Notes under the pieces: generated by a model
The model's input: the letters and a program-made list of their open reading frames with translations, nothing else
Database searches by the model: none
What the model was told of the DNA's origin: nothing
Program-made: the position numbers and the translations under genes
In this document: positions 53,262 through 62,014 of the stretch, piece after piece
Position numbering within the stretch: position 1 is the first letter of the stretch
Layout of the letters: each line of letters starts with the position of its first letter
NCBI GenBank assembly: GCA_045646865.1
Contig: JAZRLM010000007.1
Coordinates: 1-64,000, forward strand
Length of the DNA stretch: 64,000 bases
Source: SIG440 sp045646865
Lineage (GTDB): Bacteria > Bacillota > Clostridia > Monoglobales > Monoglobaceae
Reading direction: 5' to 3'

Positions 53262-55130
53262 TTACTTGCGGTGTGCAAAATAGTTACCGATGATTACAAT
53301 ATCGTTAATTTCAAAACGTTTACGGAGTTTTGCTTTGCCTTCTTTAATCCTGCCTGCCATTTCGGGATTACTTTCCGGGTTGGCAGGAGTATAATAAATT
53401 GTGTCATCCATCCAGTCTGAACCTTCAAAATAAACAAAACTTTCGTGATTGTCATCAAGAATATCAGAGCCGAGATAACAATGATTGTCTTCAAGGTTAA
53501 ACATGTTAACAAGAGTTGGCAGGAGGTCAGCGGTGTGTGTGGGGCCTTTTATCTCCACAGGCTCAAGGCTTGGGGAGTAGATAAATGCAGGGACACGGAG
53601 CATTAAATCATCACCAACGTCTTTGTTAAGCTGTTTCAGCTTGTTCTGGTCTGAATAACCATAGGCATAATGGTCGGTATAGACAACAATTACCGTGTTC
53701 TCAAGTAAACCCTCTGCATTAAGGCGTTCAAGGAGCTGACGGAAGAAATCGTCGGTATCTCTGGCAAGAAGGCGACAGGCGTTTTCTTCAAGGTCCATAG
53801 TTTCGTCCATAAGTTCGGGATGATTTGCTTTTGCCAAAGAGAGTTTTGCATCATCAAAGGTGTAAGGTATGTGCCCCGAATATGTTATTATAAAACTAAA
53901 GAATGGAGCGTCTTTTGTTATATCTCTGTAAATGTCTTCCACCTGCAAGACCTTGCTGTCGGATTGTGATTCATATTCCAACATGCCATAATCCTGAAAA
54001 GAATTGTATTTTTCATAGCCCAGATTGTTGTGTAAAAGACCGCGATTGTAGAATTCAGAATGATTATAATGGAAGGAGTTTACCGAATATCCCTTGTTGG
54101 CAAAAAGATGCGGCAGGGCATACGGATATCTGTTTGATGCATAATTTACTGCGCTGACATCGGATGGCGGGGTATAAAACCCTGTATTAAAGCAGAATTC
54201 TGAGCCAAGGGTATAACCTGTACCAAATACGGGAGCATAATGGTTTGCTAGATTTATGCCGTTTTTCATCATGTATTTCATTACGGGCGTATATTTATCG
54301 GTTATCATCCAGTCGTCTATGCCTTCCAGCATAATGGCAATAACGTTTTTACCCTCCAGAAGACCTGTATATTTATTGTCGGTATCGAGCGCCTGTCTTT
54401 CAGCAATATATTCGTCAACTATTTTAAAGGCTTTTTCGGTATAGTCGGTTTTTACAAGCCATGTTTTATAAAAATCCCTTGCGACAAAATGATAAATTCC
54501 AACAATATCAAGACTTTTGTTAGTGTCATTAAATTTGCTGTATACAACACGGGGTTTGCTCCAGGAATCCCAGTCCTGATCGGTTTCATTAAATAGTGCG
54601 GGTTGCATAAATATGTGCAGTCCAACCAGTACCAACACCGGAATAACTGTCATATATTTTGCTGTTTTGCCGGTGTGGTCGGGACGTCTCCACCTTATTG
54701 CCGTAATAATCAGAAACAATATTGACAGCAGGGAACATACAATAAGACGGATATCAATATGTGTGAAGGCATACGAAAGGTAATCTCCGCCCTCTCCCGC
54801 AAGACCTATACTGTTTAAACGGAAAAACTGATTAAATATTCCAAAATATACGTATTGTGAAAAGGATAAAATTATAAAAAAAGCACCAATCAATATATAT
54901 ATAATTCTTCCCCATTTTTTGGGGAAAAGAACAAGCGAACCGTAAAGGAACAAAGAAATCCATGCAAGATTGAAAAGTGCGGGAATGACCGTAGCGAAAA
55001 GCGGGTCATAAACCTTTGGCCAGACAAGGTATCGAAGCTGCAGATCGGGAATCAACAATGCGAGTACTGCAAAAATATAAAAATAACGTTTGTTTATAAA
55101 AGAAAAAGTCTTTTTGCAACCAATCTTCAT
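53262..55130 (-). CDS. LtaS-like sulfatase-fold membrane enzyme
   Basis: 622 residues: five membrane helices in the first 180 or so residues, then a large extracytoplasmic sulfatase-like domain. Metal and active-site motifs include MLEGIDDW, the nucleophile region GTGYTLGSEFCFN, and TDHYAYGY; DSEF-like spacing is kept. It is related to lipoteichoic-acid synthases and phosphoglycerol transferases that move glycerol phosphate from phosphatidylglycerol. The exact acceptor (lipoteichoic acid or another polymer) is not known. Confidence 0.88.
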   Translation of the reverse strand: MKIGCKKTFSFINKRYFYIFAVLALLIPDLQLRYLVWPKVYDPLFATVIPALFNLAWISLFLYGSLVLFPKKWGRIIYILIGAFFIILSFSQYVYFGIFNQFFRLNSIGLAGEGGDYLSYAFTHIDIRLIVCSLLSILFLIITAIRWRRPDHTGKTAKYMTVIPVLVLVGLHIFMQPALFNETDQDWDSWSKPRVVYSKFNDTNKSLDIVGIYHFVARDFYKTWLVKTDYTEKAFKIVDEYIAERQALDTDNKYTGLLEGKNVIAIMLEGIDDWMITDKYTPVMKYMMKNGINLANHYAPVFGTGYTLGSEFCFNTGFYTPPSDVSAVNYASNRYPYALPHLFANKGYSVNSFHYNHSEFYNRGLLHNNLGYEKYNSFQDYGMLEYESQSDSKVLQVEDIYRDITKDAPFFSFIITYSGHIPYTFDDAKLSLAKANHPELMDETMDLEENACRLLARDTDDFFRQLLERLNAEGLLENTVIVVYTDHYAYGYSDQNKLKQLNKDVGDDLMLRVPAFIYSPSLEPVEIKGPTHTADLLPTLVNMFNLEDNHCYLGSDILDDNHESFVYFEGSDWMDDTIYYTPANPESNPEMAGRIKEGKAKLRKRFEINDIVIIGNYFAHRK

Positions 55131-55277
55131 AAATTCACCTCAAATAAAATTTATTAAACGGTATATAATATTATTGTATGAAATTTATTCTAAGAAAATA
55201 TTTTACCATAAAAAACGTCAAAAATCAACTGCAATCATCAATTATTGTTATTTATATAAAAAATAACGCCTTTTTTA

Positions 55278-55306
55278 TTGACATATTTTTCAAGGAATGG
55301 TATCAT
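55278..55306 (+). promoter_or_regulatory. Sigma-A promoter for aldolase gene
   Basis: TTGACA, 17 bases, TATCAT, 43 bases before the aldolase ATG. Confidence 0.7.
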
Positions 55307-55348
55307 ATATATGGATATTATGTAGTTACAATTCAGGAGGAAAATGAA

Positions 55349-56212
55349 ATGTTGGTATCAGTTAGTGAAATGCTTAAAAAAGCAAAAGAAGGTAAGTATG
55401 CGGTAGGTCAGTTTAATATTAATAACCTTGAATGGACAAAGGCTATTCTTCTGACCGCGCAGGAATGTAATTCGCCGGTTATCCTGGGTGTTTCTGAGGG
55501 TGCAGGTAAATATATGACAGGATTTAAAACTGTTGTTAATATGGTTAAGGGTATGATCGAATGCCTTAATATTACAGTTCCCGTTGCTGTTCATCTTGAC
55601 CACGGCAGTTATCAGGGTGCACTTGATGCGATGGAAGCTGGATTTTCATCAATAATGTTTGACGGTTCACATTATGACATCGACGAAAACATTGCAAAGA
55701 CCAAAGAAATGGTTGCGCTTGCAAAGGCAAAGGGCATCTCTGTTGAAGCAGAGGTTGGTGCAATCGGCGGCGAAGAAGACGGTGTTGTTGGTTCAGGTGA
55801 AGTTGCTGACCCCAACGAATGTAAGATGATTGCAGACCTGGGTGTTGACATTCTGGCTGCAGGTATCGGCAACATTCACGGCAAATACCCCGCAAACTGG
55901 AAGGGTCTTAACTTTGATGTTCTTGCCGAGATTGAAAAGGCAACATCTCCTATGCCCCTTGTTCTTCACGGCGGCACAGGTATCCCCGAAGATATGATAA
56001 AGAAGGCAATTTCTCTGGGTGTCAGCAAAATCAATGTTAATACCGAGTGCCAGCTTGCTTTTGCTGCTGCTACAAGAGAATATGTGGAAGCAGGTAAGGA
56101 TCTTGAAGGCAAGGGCTTTGATCCAAGAAAGCTTTTGGCTCCTGGCGTTGAAGCAATTAAGGCAACCGTTAAGGAAAAAATGGAACTTTTCGGTTCTGTT
56201 GGCAAGGCATAA
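55349..56212 (+). CDS. fba: Class II fructose-bisphosphate aldolase
   Basis: Start at 55349 is chosen because AGGAGG lies 8 bases upstream; the longer open frame passes through the promoter. 287 residues: zinc and substrate motifs AVGQFNINNLEW, VHLDHGSY (zinc His), FDGSHYD, EVGAIGGEEDG, GNIHGKY and LHGGTGIP. It splits fructose-1,6-bisphosphate in glycolysis. Monocistronic with its own terminator. Confidence 0.95.
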   Translation: MLVSVSEMLKKAKEGKYAVGQFNINNLEWTKAILLTAQECNSPVILGVSEGAGKYMTGFKTVVNMVKGMIECLNITVPVAVHLDHGSYQGALDAMEAGFSSIMFDGSHYDIDENIAKTKEMVALAKAKGISVEAEVGAIGGEEDGVVGSGEVADPNECKMIADLGVDILAAGIGNIHGKYPANWKGLNFDVLAEIEKATSPMPLVLHGGTGIPEDMIKKAISLGVSKINVNTECQLAFAAATREYVEAGKDLEGKGFDPRKLLAPGVEAIKATVKEKMELFGSVGKA

Positions 56213-56236
56213 TTGACACGAAACTGAATATAGTCA

Positions 56237-56262
56237 TAATGCGGCTCGGTTATGAGCCGCAT
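56237..56262 (+). terminator. Aldolase terminator
   Basis: AATGCGGCTC and GAGCCGCATT arms (10 bp) around 6 bases, then T-rich sequence. Confidence 0.85.
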
Positions 56263-56301
56263 TTGCTGTTTTAGGCAAAATATTTTTCATCAAGAAATCT
56301 A

Positions 56302-56330
56302 TTGCCAAAAAGTGTAAAGTATAGTAAAAT
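56302..56330 (+). promoter_or_regulatory. Sigma-A promoter for secreted motif protein
   Basis: TTGCCA, 17 bases, TAAAAT, about 200 bases before the coding start, leaving room for the folded leader. Confidence 0.6.
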
Positions 56331-56348
56331 AAACTTATAAAAACCTGA

Positions 56349-56485
56349 GGAGGTATAACGTGAGAAATCACGTTAAGCCTCCGGCGGATTTAATTGCACC
56401 GCCGAAAATTTTACACCATATGTGGTGCAAAACGGCAATGTGCATAATTTTCATTATACGCCTTATCAGCCCACGATAAGCGTAT
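56349..56485 (+). ncRNA. Highly folded 5' leader with masked ribosome site and small ORF
   Basis: In this 323-base gap (56213-56535), the part after the promoter is a chain of hairpins: TAACGTGA-GAAA-TCACGTTA (56356-56375) topped by a GNRA loop and extended by GGAGG/CCTCC (56349-56382), which hides a strong ribosome site; CGGCGG/CCGCCG (56382-56404); CACCA-tatg-TGGTG with TTTT/AAAA (56409-56432); ATAAT/ATTAT (56444-56457); and an 11-bp stem with one bulge (56456-56485). The hidden GAGGAGG would serve a 39-codon GTG frame at 56360-56479. The leader stops 50 bases before the secreted protein. Not a riboswitch class that I recognise. Confidence 0.5.
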
Positions 56486-56535
56486 ACAAAGATTTTACAT
56501 TACTATTTGTGGGCAGAAAGGCTATGGAAAATATT

Positions 56536-58050
56536 ATGAAAAGATTTGCATTAATAATTCTTACCATCATTCTGGCGTTCTCGATGATTACTGCAAGTGC
56601 CGAGGTGCCGAGGTTTATGACAGAAAACTACAACAACTATACGGCTGACTATGGGTTTACCATTACTTTTGAAAGTAGCGATGAAATTGTTGCATTGCTT
56701 GAAGAAATCGAAATGCCCGAAGAGGTTAATAATTTTATTGATGTTAAAGCTCTTCTGAAAAGTGTCTTGTCTCGGGGAATGCAGATGAAGCTGCAAATGA
56801 ACATCAGTGATGATTACAGAAAGGCCGAATATGCCTTAACTGCAGATTCACAGCAGGAGATAAATTTGAATTCCAATTTATCCGTTGATATTAATTCAAA
56901 GATGGGAATATGGATGAGGATGGATTTGGATGCTGATGAGCCTGTAATGGAGATAATATATTCGCTTCCGGTTTTGAATAAGTATATGGTAATAGACGTG
57001 TTTGAAATGTTGCCGGATGATACACAAAAGGCTGCAGTTCTCGATGTACTTAATTCGGTATACAGCCCTGATTATATTGATTCTGTAAAAGAATATTCCA
57101 TGGAACTCCTTGAAAAACATGCAGAAATCAAAGTCAGCGGTGTTAATTGCACAGTAAAACTCGACAATGCCGGACTTGTTGCTATGATGGGCGATTTGTT
57201 TCCTGTTGTTTTTGCAAAACTCGGAGATATGCTTGCCAATGTCCCGATTGCAGAACAAGAAGCAGCAAGCATAGGTATTATTGGTGGTGCAGACGGTCCA
57301 ACATCAATTCTGATTGAACACGAGGCTGAAAATGACAGCACATTTGCCTTTGTTCCGGATATGTCCGGATTTCAGATTTTAGGCGAGGAAGGTATCACAT
57401 GCAAATATTCCCTGTTTTCAGGAAAGGTATCAACCATTGATGTGGCAGCGGATATTTCTTTTGATATCTCAACTTTTGTGACATCAATTACAGGAGAAGA
57501 ATGGGAGCCTGAGGCAAAGGCACTTCTTGAGTTTGCGGCAAGTGCAAAAATAAAACTTACCAATATAGGCAAAACAAAGGTAGAGCTTCCAAAGCTGACA
57601 ACAGAAAATTCGTTTAATATTATGGATATGATGCCTGAATATGATGAGCCAATGGACTACACAGATGATTATGTACCATCGTATCCCTATTATTCGGCCT
57701 GGGCAGAATGCAAGGAATTGCCTGTTATTGACGGCGAAATGTATGTACCACTTCGTGCGGTGCTTGAGGATGCCTATTATGACCAAGTCAGCATTGGATA
57801 TGATAAAGGGAAAATTATTATGGAGTCGGAATATTTCCCGGACTTTAAAACCCTGATGATCCACGAAAATTCCACAGTAGCATATATGGATGGAAATGAA
57901 AGAACGATTTCAAAGGTAATTGTAAAAGACGGAACAGCCTATGTGGGAAGAACTTTTTTTGAAGAGCTCTTCGGCTGGGAGCTGAGTTATGCATACCATG
58001 ACCTTATAAATAACTCCTATGAGGTATCGTTCTATACCGATTCGTTTTAA
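56536..58050 (+). CDS. Secreted protein with sodium-pump-like SIGIIGGADGPT motif and copper-amine-oxidase-like C-terminal domain
   Basis: Start at 56536 gives MKRFALIILTIILAFSMITASA, a clean signal peptide; 56524 is an alternative ATG but its AGAAAGG lies only 2 bases away. 504 residues. The first half is a beta- and helix-mixed region with no known domain. At residues 245-258 stands ASIGIIGGADGPTSIL, matching the catalytic loop of the beta subunit of sodium-pump decarboxylases, although the rest is unrelated and not a membrane protein. Residues about 390-504 resemble the copper amine oxidase N-terminal-like stalk domain (MYVPLRAVLED, MDGNERTISKV, AYVGRTFFEELFGW) common in secreted Firmicutes proteins. 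Function unknown. Confidence 0.8.
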   Translation: MKRFALIILTIILAFSMITASAEVPRFMTENYNNYTADYGFTITFESSDEIVALLEEIEMPEEVNNFIDVKALLKSVLSRGMQMKLQMNISDDYRKAEYALTADSQQEINLNSNLSVDINSKMGIWMRMDLDADEPVMEIIYSLPVLNKYMVIDVFEMLPDDTQKAAVLDVLNSVYSPDYIDSVKEYSMELLEKHAEIKVSGVNCTVKLDNAGLVAMMGDLFPVVFAKLGDMLANVPIAEQEAASIGIIGGADGPTSILIEHEAENDSTFAFVPDMSGFQILGEEGITCKYSLFSGKVSTIDVAADISFDISTFVTSITGEEWEPEAKALLEFAASAKIKLTNIGKTKVELPKLTTENSFNIMDMMPEYDEPMDYTDDYVPSYPYYSAWAECKELPVIDGEMYVPLRAVLEDAYYDQVSIGYDKGKIIMESEYFPDFKTLMIHENSTVAYMDGNERTISKVIVKDGTAYVGRTFFEELFGWELSYAYHDLINNSYEVSFYTDSF

Positions 58051-58067
58051 AAACTGAAACACTCCGG

Positions 58068-58096
58068 TCTGCGGTGTGCCTATGGCACACCGCAGA
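58068..58096 (+). terminator. Terminator after secreted motif protein
   Basis: TCTGCGGTGTGCC and GGCACACCGCAGA arms (13 bp) with loop TAT, then TTTG. Confidence 0.85.
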
Positions 58097-58102
58097 TTTG
58101 TA

Positions 58103-58131
58103 TTGACTAAATTTTGTCCGAATGGTAAAAT
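58103..58131 (+). promoter_or_regulatory. Sigma-A promoter for dtd
   Basis: TTGACT, 17 bases, TAAAAT, 29 bases before the dtd ATG. Confidence 0.7.
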
Positions 58132-58160
58132 ATAAATAAAAAATAACGAGGTAACACAAT

Positions 58161-58601
58161 ATGAAAGTAGTATTGCAAAGAGTGACCGAGGCGTCGGTAG
58201 CAGTAGATGGCAAGGTTATCGGCGAAATCGGCAGGGGATATGTGGTTCTTCTTGGCGTGGGGAACAACGACACAAAGGAAATTGCCGAGAAAATGGCTGA
58301 TAAGATAAAAAAGCTTCGTCTTTTTCCTGACGAAAATGATAAGACTAACCTGTCGATAGATGATATCGGGGGCGAGGTGTTGGTTATTTCACAGTTCACT
58401 TTGTATGCGGATGCGCGCAAGGGCACAAGACCCAGCTTTGTGGAAGCAGGCGCGCCTGATTTGGCAGAGGAACTGTACGAATACTTTATTACTTTGTGTC
58501 AGGAAAGATTTAAAAAGACCGCACACGGTAGTTTTGGCGCGAGTATGAAGGTTAGTCTGTGTAATGACGGACCCTTTACCATCTGTCTTGAACTTAACTG
58601 A
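58161..58601 (+). CDS. dtd: D-aminoacyl-tRNA deacylase
   Basis: 146 residues over the full Dtd length: MKVVLQRVTEASVAVDGKV, the catalytic SQFTLYADARKGTRPSF and the cross-subunit motif NDGPFTICLE (the GP-cis-proline motif that selects against L-residues). It hydrolyses D-amino acids wrongly attached to tRNA. sfsA starts 1 base after the stop. Confidence 0.96.
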   Translation: MKVVLQRVTEASVAVDGKVIGEIGRGYVVLLGVGNNDTKEIAEKMADKIKKLRLFPDENDKTNLSIDDIGGEVLVISQFTLYADARKGTRPSFVEAGAPDLAEELYEYFITLCQERFKKTAHGSFGASMKVSLCNDGPFTICLELN

Positions 58602-58602
58602 T

Positions 58603-59283
58603 ATGATTTATAAAAATATAAAACCTGCAATTTTTATTGACCGTCCCAATCGTTTTATTGCTTATATTCAAATTGACGGCAAAACGGAGGTGTGTCACGT
58701 TAAAAACACCGGTCGATGCCGTGAATTACTTATCCCGGGTGCGAAAGTTTTTGTTCAGCAATCGGATAATCCCTACAGAAAAACAAAATACGATTTGATT
58801 AGTGTATACAAGGATGATATGCTGATTAACATTGACAGTCAGGCACCCAATAAGGTTTTTGGTGAATGGTTGCAAAATAGCGGATATTTTAAGAATATAA
58901 CAGCATTAAAGCCCGAATATAAGTTTGGCAATTCGCGGCTTGATTTTTATTTTGAACAAGCGGGGAAATGTGCCTTTGCCGAGGTTAAGGGTGTTACTCT
59001 TGAACGAGACGGGGTGTTTTTGTTTCCCGATGCCCCTACCGAAAGAGGGGTAAAACATATAAAGGAACTTTGTCATTGCGTGGACAAGGGATTTGATGCA
59101 TACGCTGTATTTGTGATTCAGGCAGAGAATGCGGATTATTTTACCCCAAACCATAAAACCCATACGGAATTTGCTGATATATTAAAATATGCAGTCGATT
59201 ATGGAGTAAAGATATTGTGTCTTTGCTGTACCGTTACACCGAATTCTTTAGAAATAAAGGAATCTGTGCCGATAAAGCTTTAA
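58603..59283 (+). CDS. sfsA: SfsA-family protein
   Basis: Start at 58603 is chosen because it directly follows the dtd stop; the longer frame overlaps dtd. 226 residues with AIFIDRPNRFIAYI, VKNTGRCRELLIPGAKVFVQ, YDLISVYKDDMLINIDSQAPN, EVKGVTLERDGVFLFPDAPTERG and HIKEL, the nuclease-like SfsA pattern. SfsA was named for a sugar-fermentation effect in E. coli; its real role is unclear and may be DNA binding or cutting. Confidence 0.93.
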   Translation: MIYKNIKPAIFIDRPNRFIAYIQIDGKTEVCHVKNTGRCRELLIPGAKVFVQQSDNPYRKTKYDLISVYKDDMLINIDSQAPNKVFGEWLQNSGYFKNITALKPEYKFGNSRLDFYFEQAGKCAFAEVKGVTLERDGVFLFPDAPTERGVKHIKELCHCVDKGFDAYAVFVIQAENADYFTPNHKTHTEFADILKYAVDYGVKILCLCCTVTPNSLEIKESVPIKL

Positions 59284-59395
59284 AATATAACAATATTCCG
59301 CAAAAAGGTGATTTTAAGAAGAAAATTAATAATATATTTGGGCAAAATGACCAAAATATACCTGAAAACTTAGTGCTGAAATTGTTTAATGTTGA

Positions 59396-59424
59396 TTGAC
59401 ATAATTAAGAAAGTGTTATATAAT
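59396..59424 (+). promoter_or_regulatory. Consensus sigma-A promoter for glycan operon
   Basis: TTGACA, 17 bases, TATAAT: a perfect match to the consensus. It lies 56 bases before the sugar transferase start. The 196-base gap before that start also contains a short frame with coding-like composition (59217-59399). Confidence 0.85.
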
Positions 59425-59479
59425 GTAATGTGCGGATTGTATAAATAATCGGCTAATGGTTGTAAAAAGGATGGATTTT

Positions 59480-60094
59480 ATGTACAAAAGGTATTTTAAA
59501 CGCCTGATGGATGTTGTATGTTCACTGGCGTTTATGGTTGTGTTCTTCTGGCTTTACATAATTATTGCTGTTCTGGTGCGTATAATGCTTGGTGGACCTG
59601 TGATTTTCTCTCAGGAGCGTCCCGGTCTTAACGGCAGGATTTTTAAAGTGTACAAGTTTAGAACTATGACCAACGAGAAGGACAGCAACGGGGAATTTCT
59701 TCCCGATGAAAAAAGACAAACAAAGTTCGGCAATCTTTTAAGGCTGACAAGCCTTGATGAGCTTCCGCAGGTCTTTAATATTTTTAAGGGGGATATGTCA
59801 ATTATCGGCCCCAGACCGATGATGCAGATGTACCTTGACGACTGTACCGAAGAACAGCTTAAAAGGCAGACGGTCAGACCCGGACTTTCGGGTCTTGCTC
59901 AGGTGCAGGGCAGAAATAATCTTCCTTATGATGAAAGATTTGCTTATGATTTGGAATACATAAATAATATCACTTTCTGGGGCGACATTAAGCTGATATT
60001 AAAAACCATAGGCAAGGTGCTTAAGCACGAAGGCGTTGTTGGTGAAGAACTTCCAATGATTGAGGAAGAAAAAAGAGAGAAGGTTGCACAGTGA
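59480..60094 (+). CDS. Undecaprenyl-phosphate sugar-1-phosphate transferase
   Basis: Start at 59480 is preferred (AAAAGG 9 bases upstream). 204 residues: one membrane or re-entrant helix (about 12-38), then the PGT catalytic domain with GGPVIFSQERPGLNGRIFKVYKFRTM, the LTSLDELPQ motif and GDMSIIGPRPMM. It attaches the first sugar phosphate to the lipid carrier and thereby starts a capsule or exopolysaccharide repeat unit. First gene of the five-gene operon reaching the window end. Confidence 0.92.
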   Translation: MYKRYFKRLMDVVCSLAFMVVFFWLYIIIAVLVRIMLGGPVIFSQERPGLNGRIFKVYKFRTMTNEKDSNGEFLPDEKRQTKFGNLLRLTSLDELPQVFNIFKGDMSIIGPRPMMQMYLDDCTEEQLKRQTVRPGLSGLAQVQGRNNLPYDERFAYDLEYINNITFWGDIKLILKTIGKVLKHEGVVGEELPMIEEEKREKVAQ

Positions 60095-60909
60095 AATATT
60101 CTGTTTTGATGTCTGTATACAAAAAAGATAATCCTGATTTTCTGAAAGCTGCATTAAAGAGCATATATGAAGAACAGACAAGAAAGCCGGACGAAATTGT
60201 TGTGGTTTTTGATGGTCCGCTTACAGATGAAATGTATAAGATTTTAGAGGATTTTAAAAAGGGAAAAGAAGATATTGTCTTTTATTATCCTCAGGAGATT
60301 AATCGGGGCTTGGGCGAAGCTTTGCGCATAGGCGCTGAGAAGTGTACCGGCGACTATATTTTCAGGATGGATTCTGATGATATATGCTATCCTGAAAGAT
60401 TTGAGAAACAAAGCGAATATCTTGAAAGTCATCCGGATGTAGATGTTTTGGGAACTTCGGTTGCAGAGTTTCACGATGACCCTGAGGACATTTTGCGTAT
60501 GCGGATATGCCCTGAAACACATAAAGAGGTTTTAAAACGAGTAAAAAGGATTAACCCAATGAATCACAGCACGGTTTGTATGAAAAGAGAGGCGTTGGAA
60601 AAAAGCGGCAGTTATGAAACGGTGCTCTATATGGAGGATTATTATTTGTGGGCAAAAATGCTTGCAAATGGATTTAAAATTGAGAATTTTAAAGAGCCTC
60701 TTGTTCATTTCAGAGTAGGAAAAGACTTCTGCGCGAAAAGAAATGAGAAAGTAAAAATAAAAGGCTGGAAAAAATTGCAGAAACTTATGCTCAAGCATAA
60801 AATGGTAAATCGTTTTGAGGCTTTAACCAATATGATGATTATAGTTGGCTTTACTTATTGCCCTGTTGGTATAAGAAAGTTTGTATACGATAAGTTGTTG
60901 AGGCGATAA
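60091..60909 (+). CDS. GT2-family glycosyltransferase
   Basis: Starts with GTG overlapping the previous stop (GTGA). 272 residues: VLMSVYKKDNPDFLKAALKSI, EIVVVFDGP, the nucleotide-sugar motif FRMDSDDICYPERFEKQ, and NHSTVCMKREAL. A single GT-A domain of the WaaE/RfbF-like type; no membrane helix. Probably adds the second sugar of the repeat unit. The sugar is unknown. Confidence 0.88.
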   Translation: MKYSVLMSVYKKDNPDFLKAALKSIYEEQTRKPDEIVVVFDGPLTDEMYKILEDFKKGKEDIVFYYPQEINRGLGEALRIGAEKCTGDYIFRMDSDDICYPERFEKQSEYLESHPDVDVLGTSVAEFHDDPEDILRMRICPETHKEVLKRVKRINPMNHSTVCMKREALEKSGSYETVLYMEDYYLWAKMLANGFKIENFKEPLVHFRVGKDFCAKRNEKVKIKGWKKLQKLMLKHKMVNRFEALTNMMIIVGFTYCPVGIRKFVYDKLLRR

Positions 60910-60928
60910 AATTGAGAGAGGAATATTT

Positions 60929-62014
60929 ATGAAAATAGGAATATTGACACATTACAATGTTCATAATCACGGGGCACTGTTGCAACTGTATGCATTAAAA
61001 GCTGTTATTGAAAGCAGAGGGAACGAGGTAAAGGCGCTTACTTTTAAGAAGAACTATGATTTTATGCCATTGGGTGCTGATAAAAAATATGATATCTCAA
61101 TAAAATCTCTTTTATTTTATTTATCTTATTTAAAAAAGTTTGGATTTGCAAGGACAATCTTCAACATAAAGAAAAAGAAAATTTTGGATAAGTTTAGAGA
61201 GCCTTTTCTGGGCGAGTATTATTCAAGAGCTGAACGCCTTGATGGTGTTTTTGTCGGTAGCGATGAGGTATTTAGCATTGAGGCCGGTGTGAATCCGTAT
61301 TTCTTTGGGATTGGTGTTCCTGCAGAAAACGTATTCTCTTATGCTGCGAGCTGTGGTCCCACTAAGCTTGATGATATAAAATACCGAAAAGTTGCTTCTA
61401 TGGTGGCTGCCGGACTTAAAGATATGAAAAAAATCTCTGTGCGGGATCAAAATACAAAAGATATTGTTTTATCATTAACAGGCATTGAGGCAACAGATGT
61501 GTGTGATCCTGTGATTTTATATGGGTACAAAGAAGAACAAGAAAGACTCGAAAGGAAAATTAAGAAAGACTATTTATTGATTTATGCATATGATAATAAT
61601 ATGAATGATCCTGAAGAAGTGGAAAAGATTAAAGATTATGCAAGAAAAAATAATTTGATGATAGTTTCAGTAGGATACTACCATAAGTGGTGTGATAAAT
61701 GTGTGGATGGTTCGCCTATAGATATTTTGGCGTATTTTAAGCATGCATCATGTGTTGTTACCGATACATTTCACGGGTCGGTTATGTCTTTGATTACCAA
61801 TACGGAGTTTGTGACTAAAATAAGAAAAAATAGAAATAAGCTTTTTGATTTATTAAACAGATACCAACTAACAAACAGGATGATTGAGGATTTTTCAGAA
61901 ATAAACGAAAAAGTTCAAGAAAAAATTGATTATAAAAAAACAAATCACTTGCTGGAAGAAAGCAGGAAAGCATCTTTGGCATATATCGAGATGTGTCTGG
62001 GAGAAGTCAAATGA
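60929..62014 (+). CDS. Polysaccharide pyruvyl transferase family protein
   Basis: 361 residues: MKIGILTHYNVHNHGALLQLYALKAVIESRGNEV at the start and DTFHGSVMSLITNTEFVTK near residue 275 are the two signature regions of the WcaK/CsaB family. FVGSDEVFSIEAG and SYAASCGP are also typical. Such enzymes add ketal pyruvate from PEP to a sugar. It is coupled (ATGA overlap) to the next gene, an iron-sulfur protein, a pairing seen in other glycan loci. Confidence 0.88.
   Translation: MKIGILTHYNVHNHGALLQLYALKAVIESRGNEVKALTFKKNYDFMPLGADKKYDISIKSLLFYLSYLKKFGFARTIFNIKKKKILDKFREPFLGEYYSRAERLDGVFVGSDEVFSIEAGVNPYFFGIGVPAENVFSYAASCGPTKLDDIKYRKVASMVAAGLKDMKKISVRDQNTKDIVLSLTGIEATDVCDPVILYGYKEEQERLERKIKKDYLLIYAYDNNMNDPEEVEKIKDYARKNNLMIVSVGYYHKWCDKCVDGSPIDILAYFKHASCVVTDTFHGSVMSLITNTEFVTKIRKNRNKLFDLLNRYQLTNRMIEDFSEINEKVQEKIDYKKTNHLLEESRKASLAYIEMCLGEVK

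Noticed and set aside
55178..55348. N-terminal extension of the aldolase
   Set aside because: The extra 57 codons contain the promoter, and AGGAGG sits directly before the ATG at 55349.
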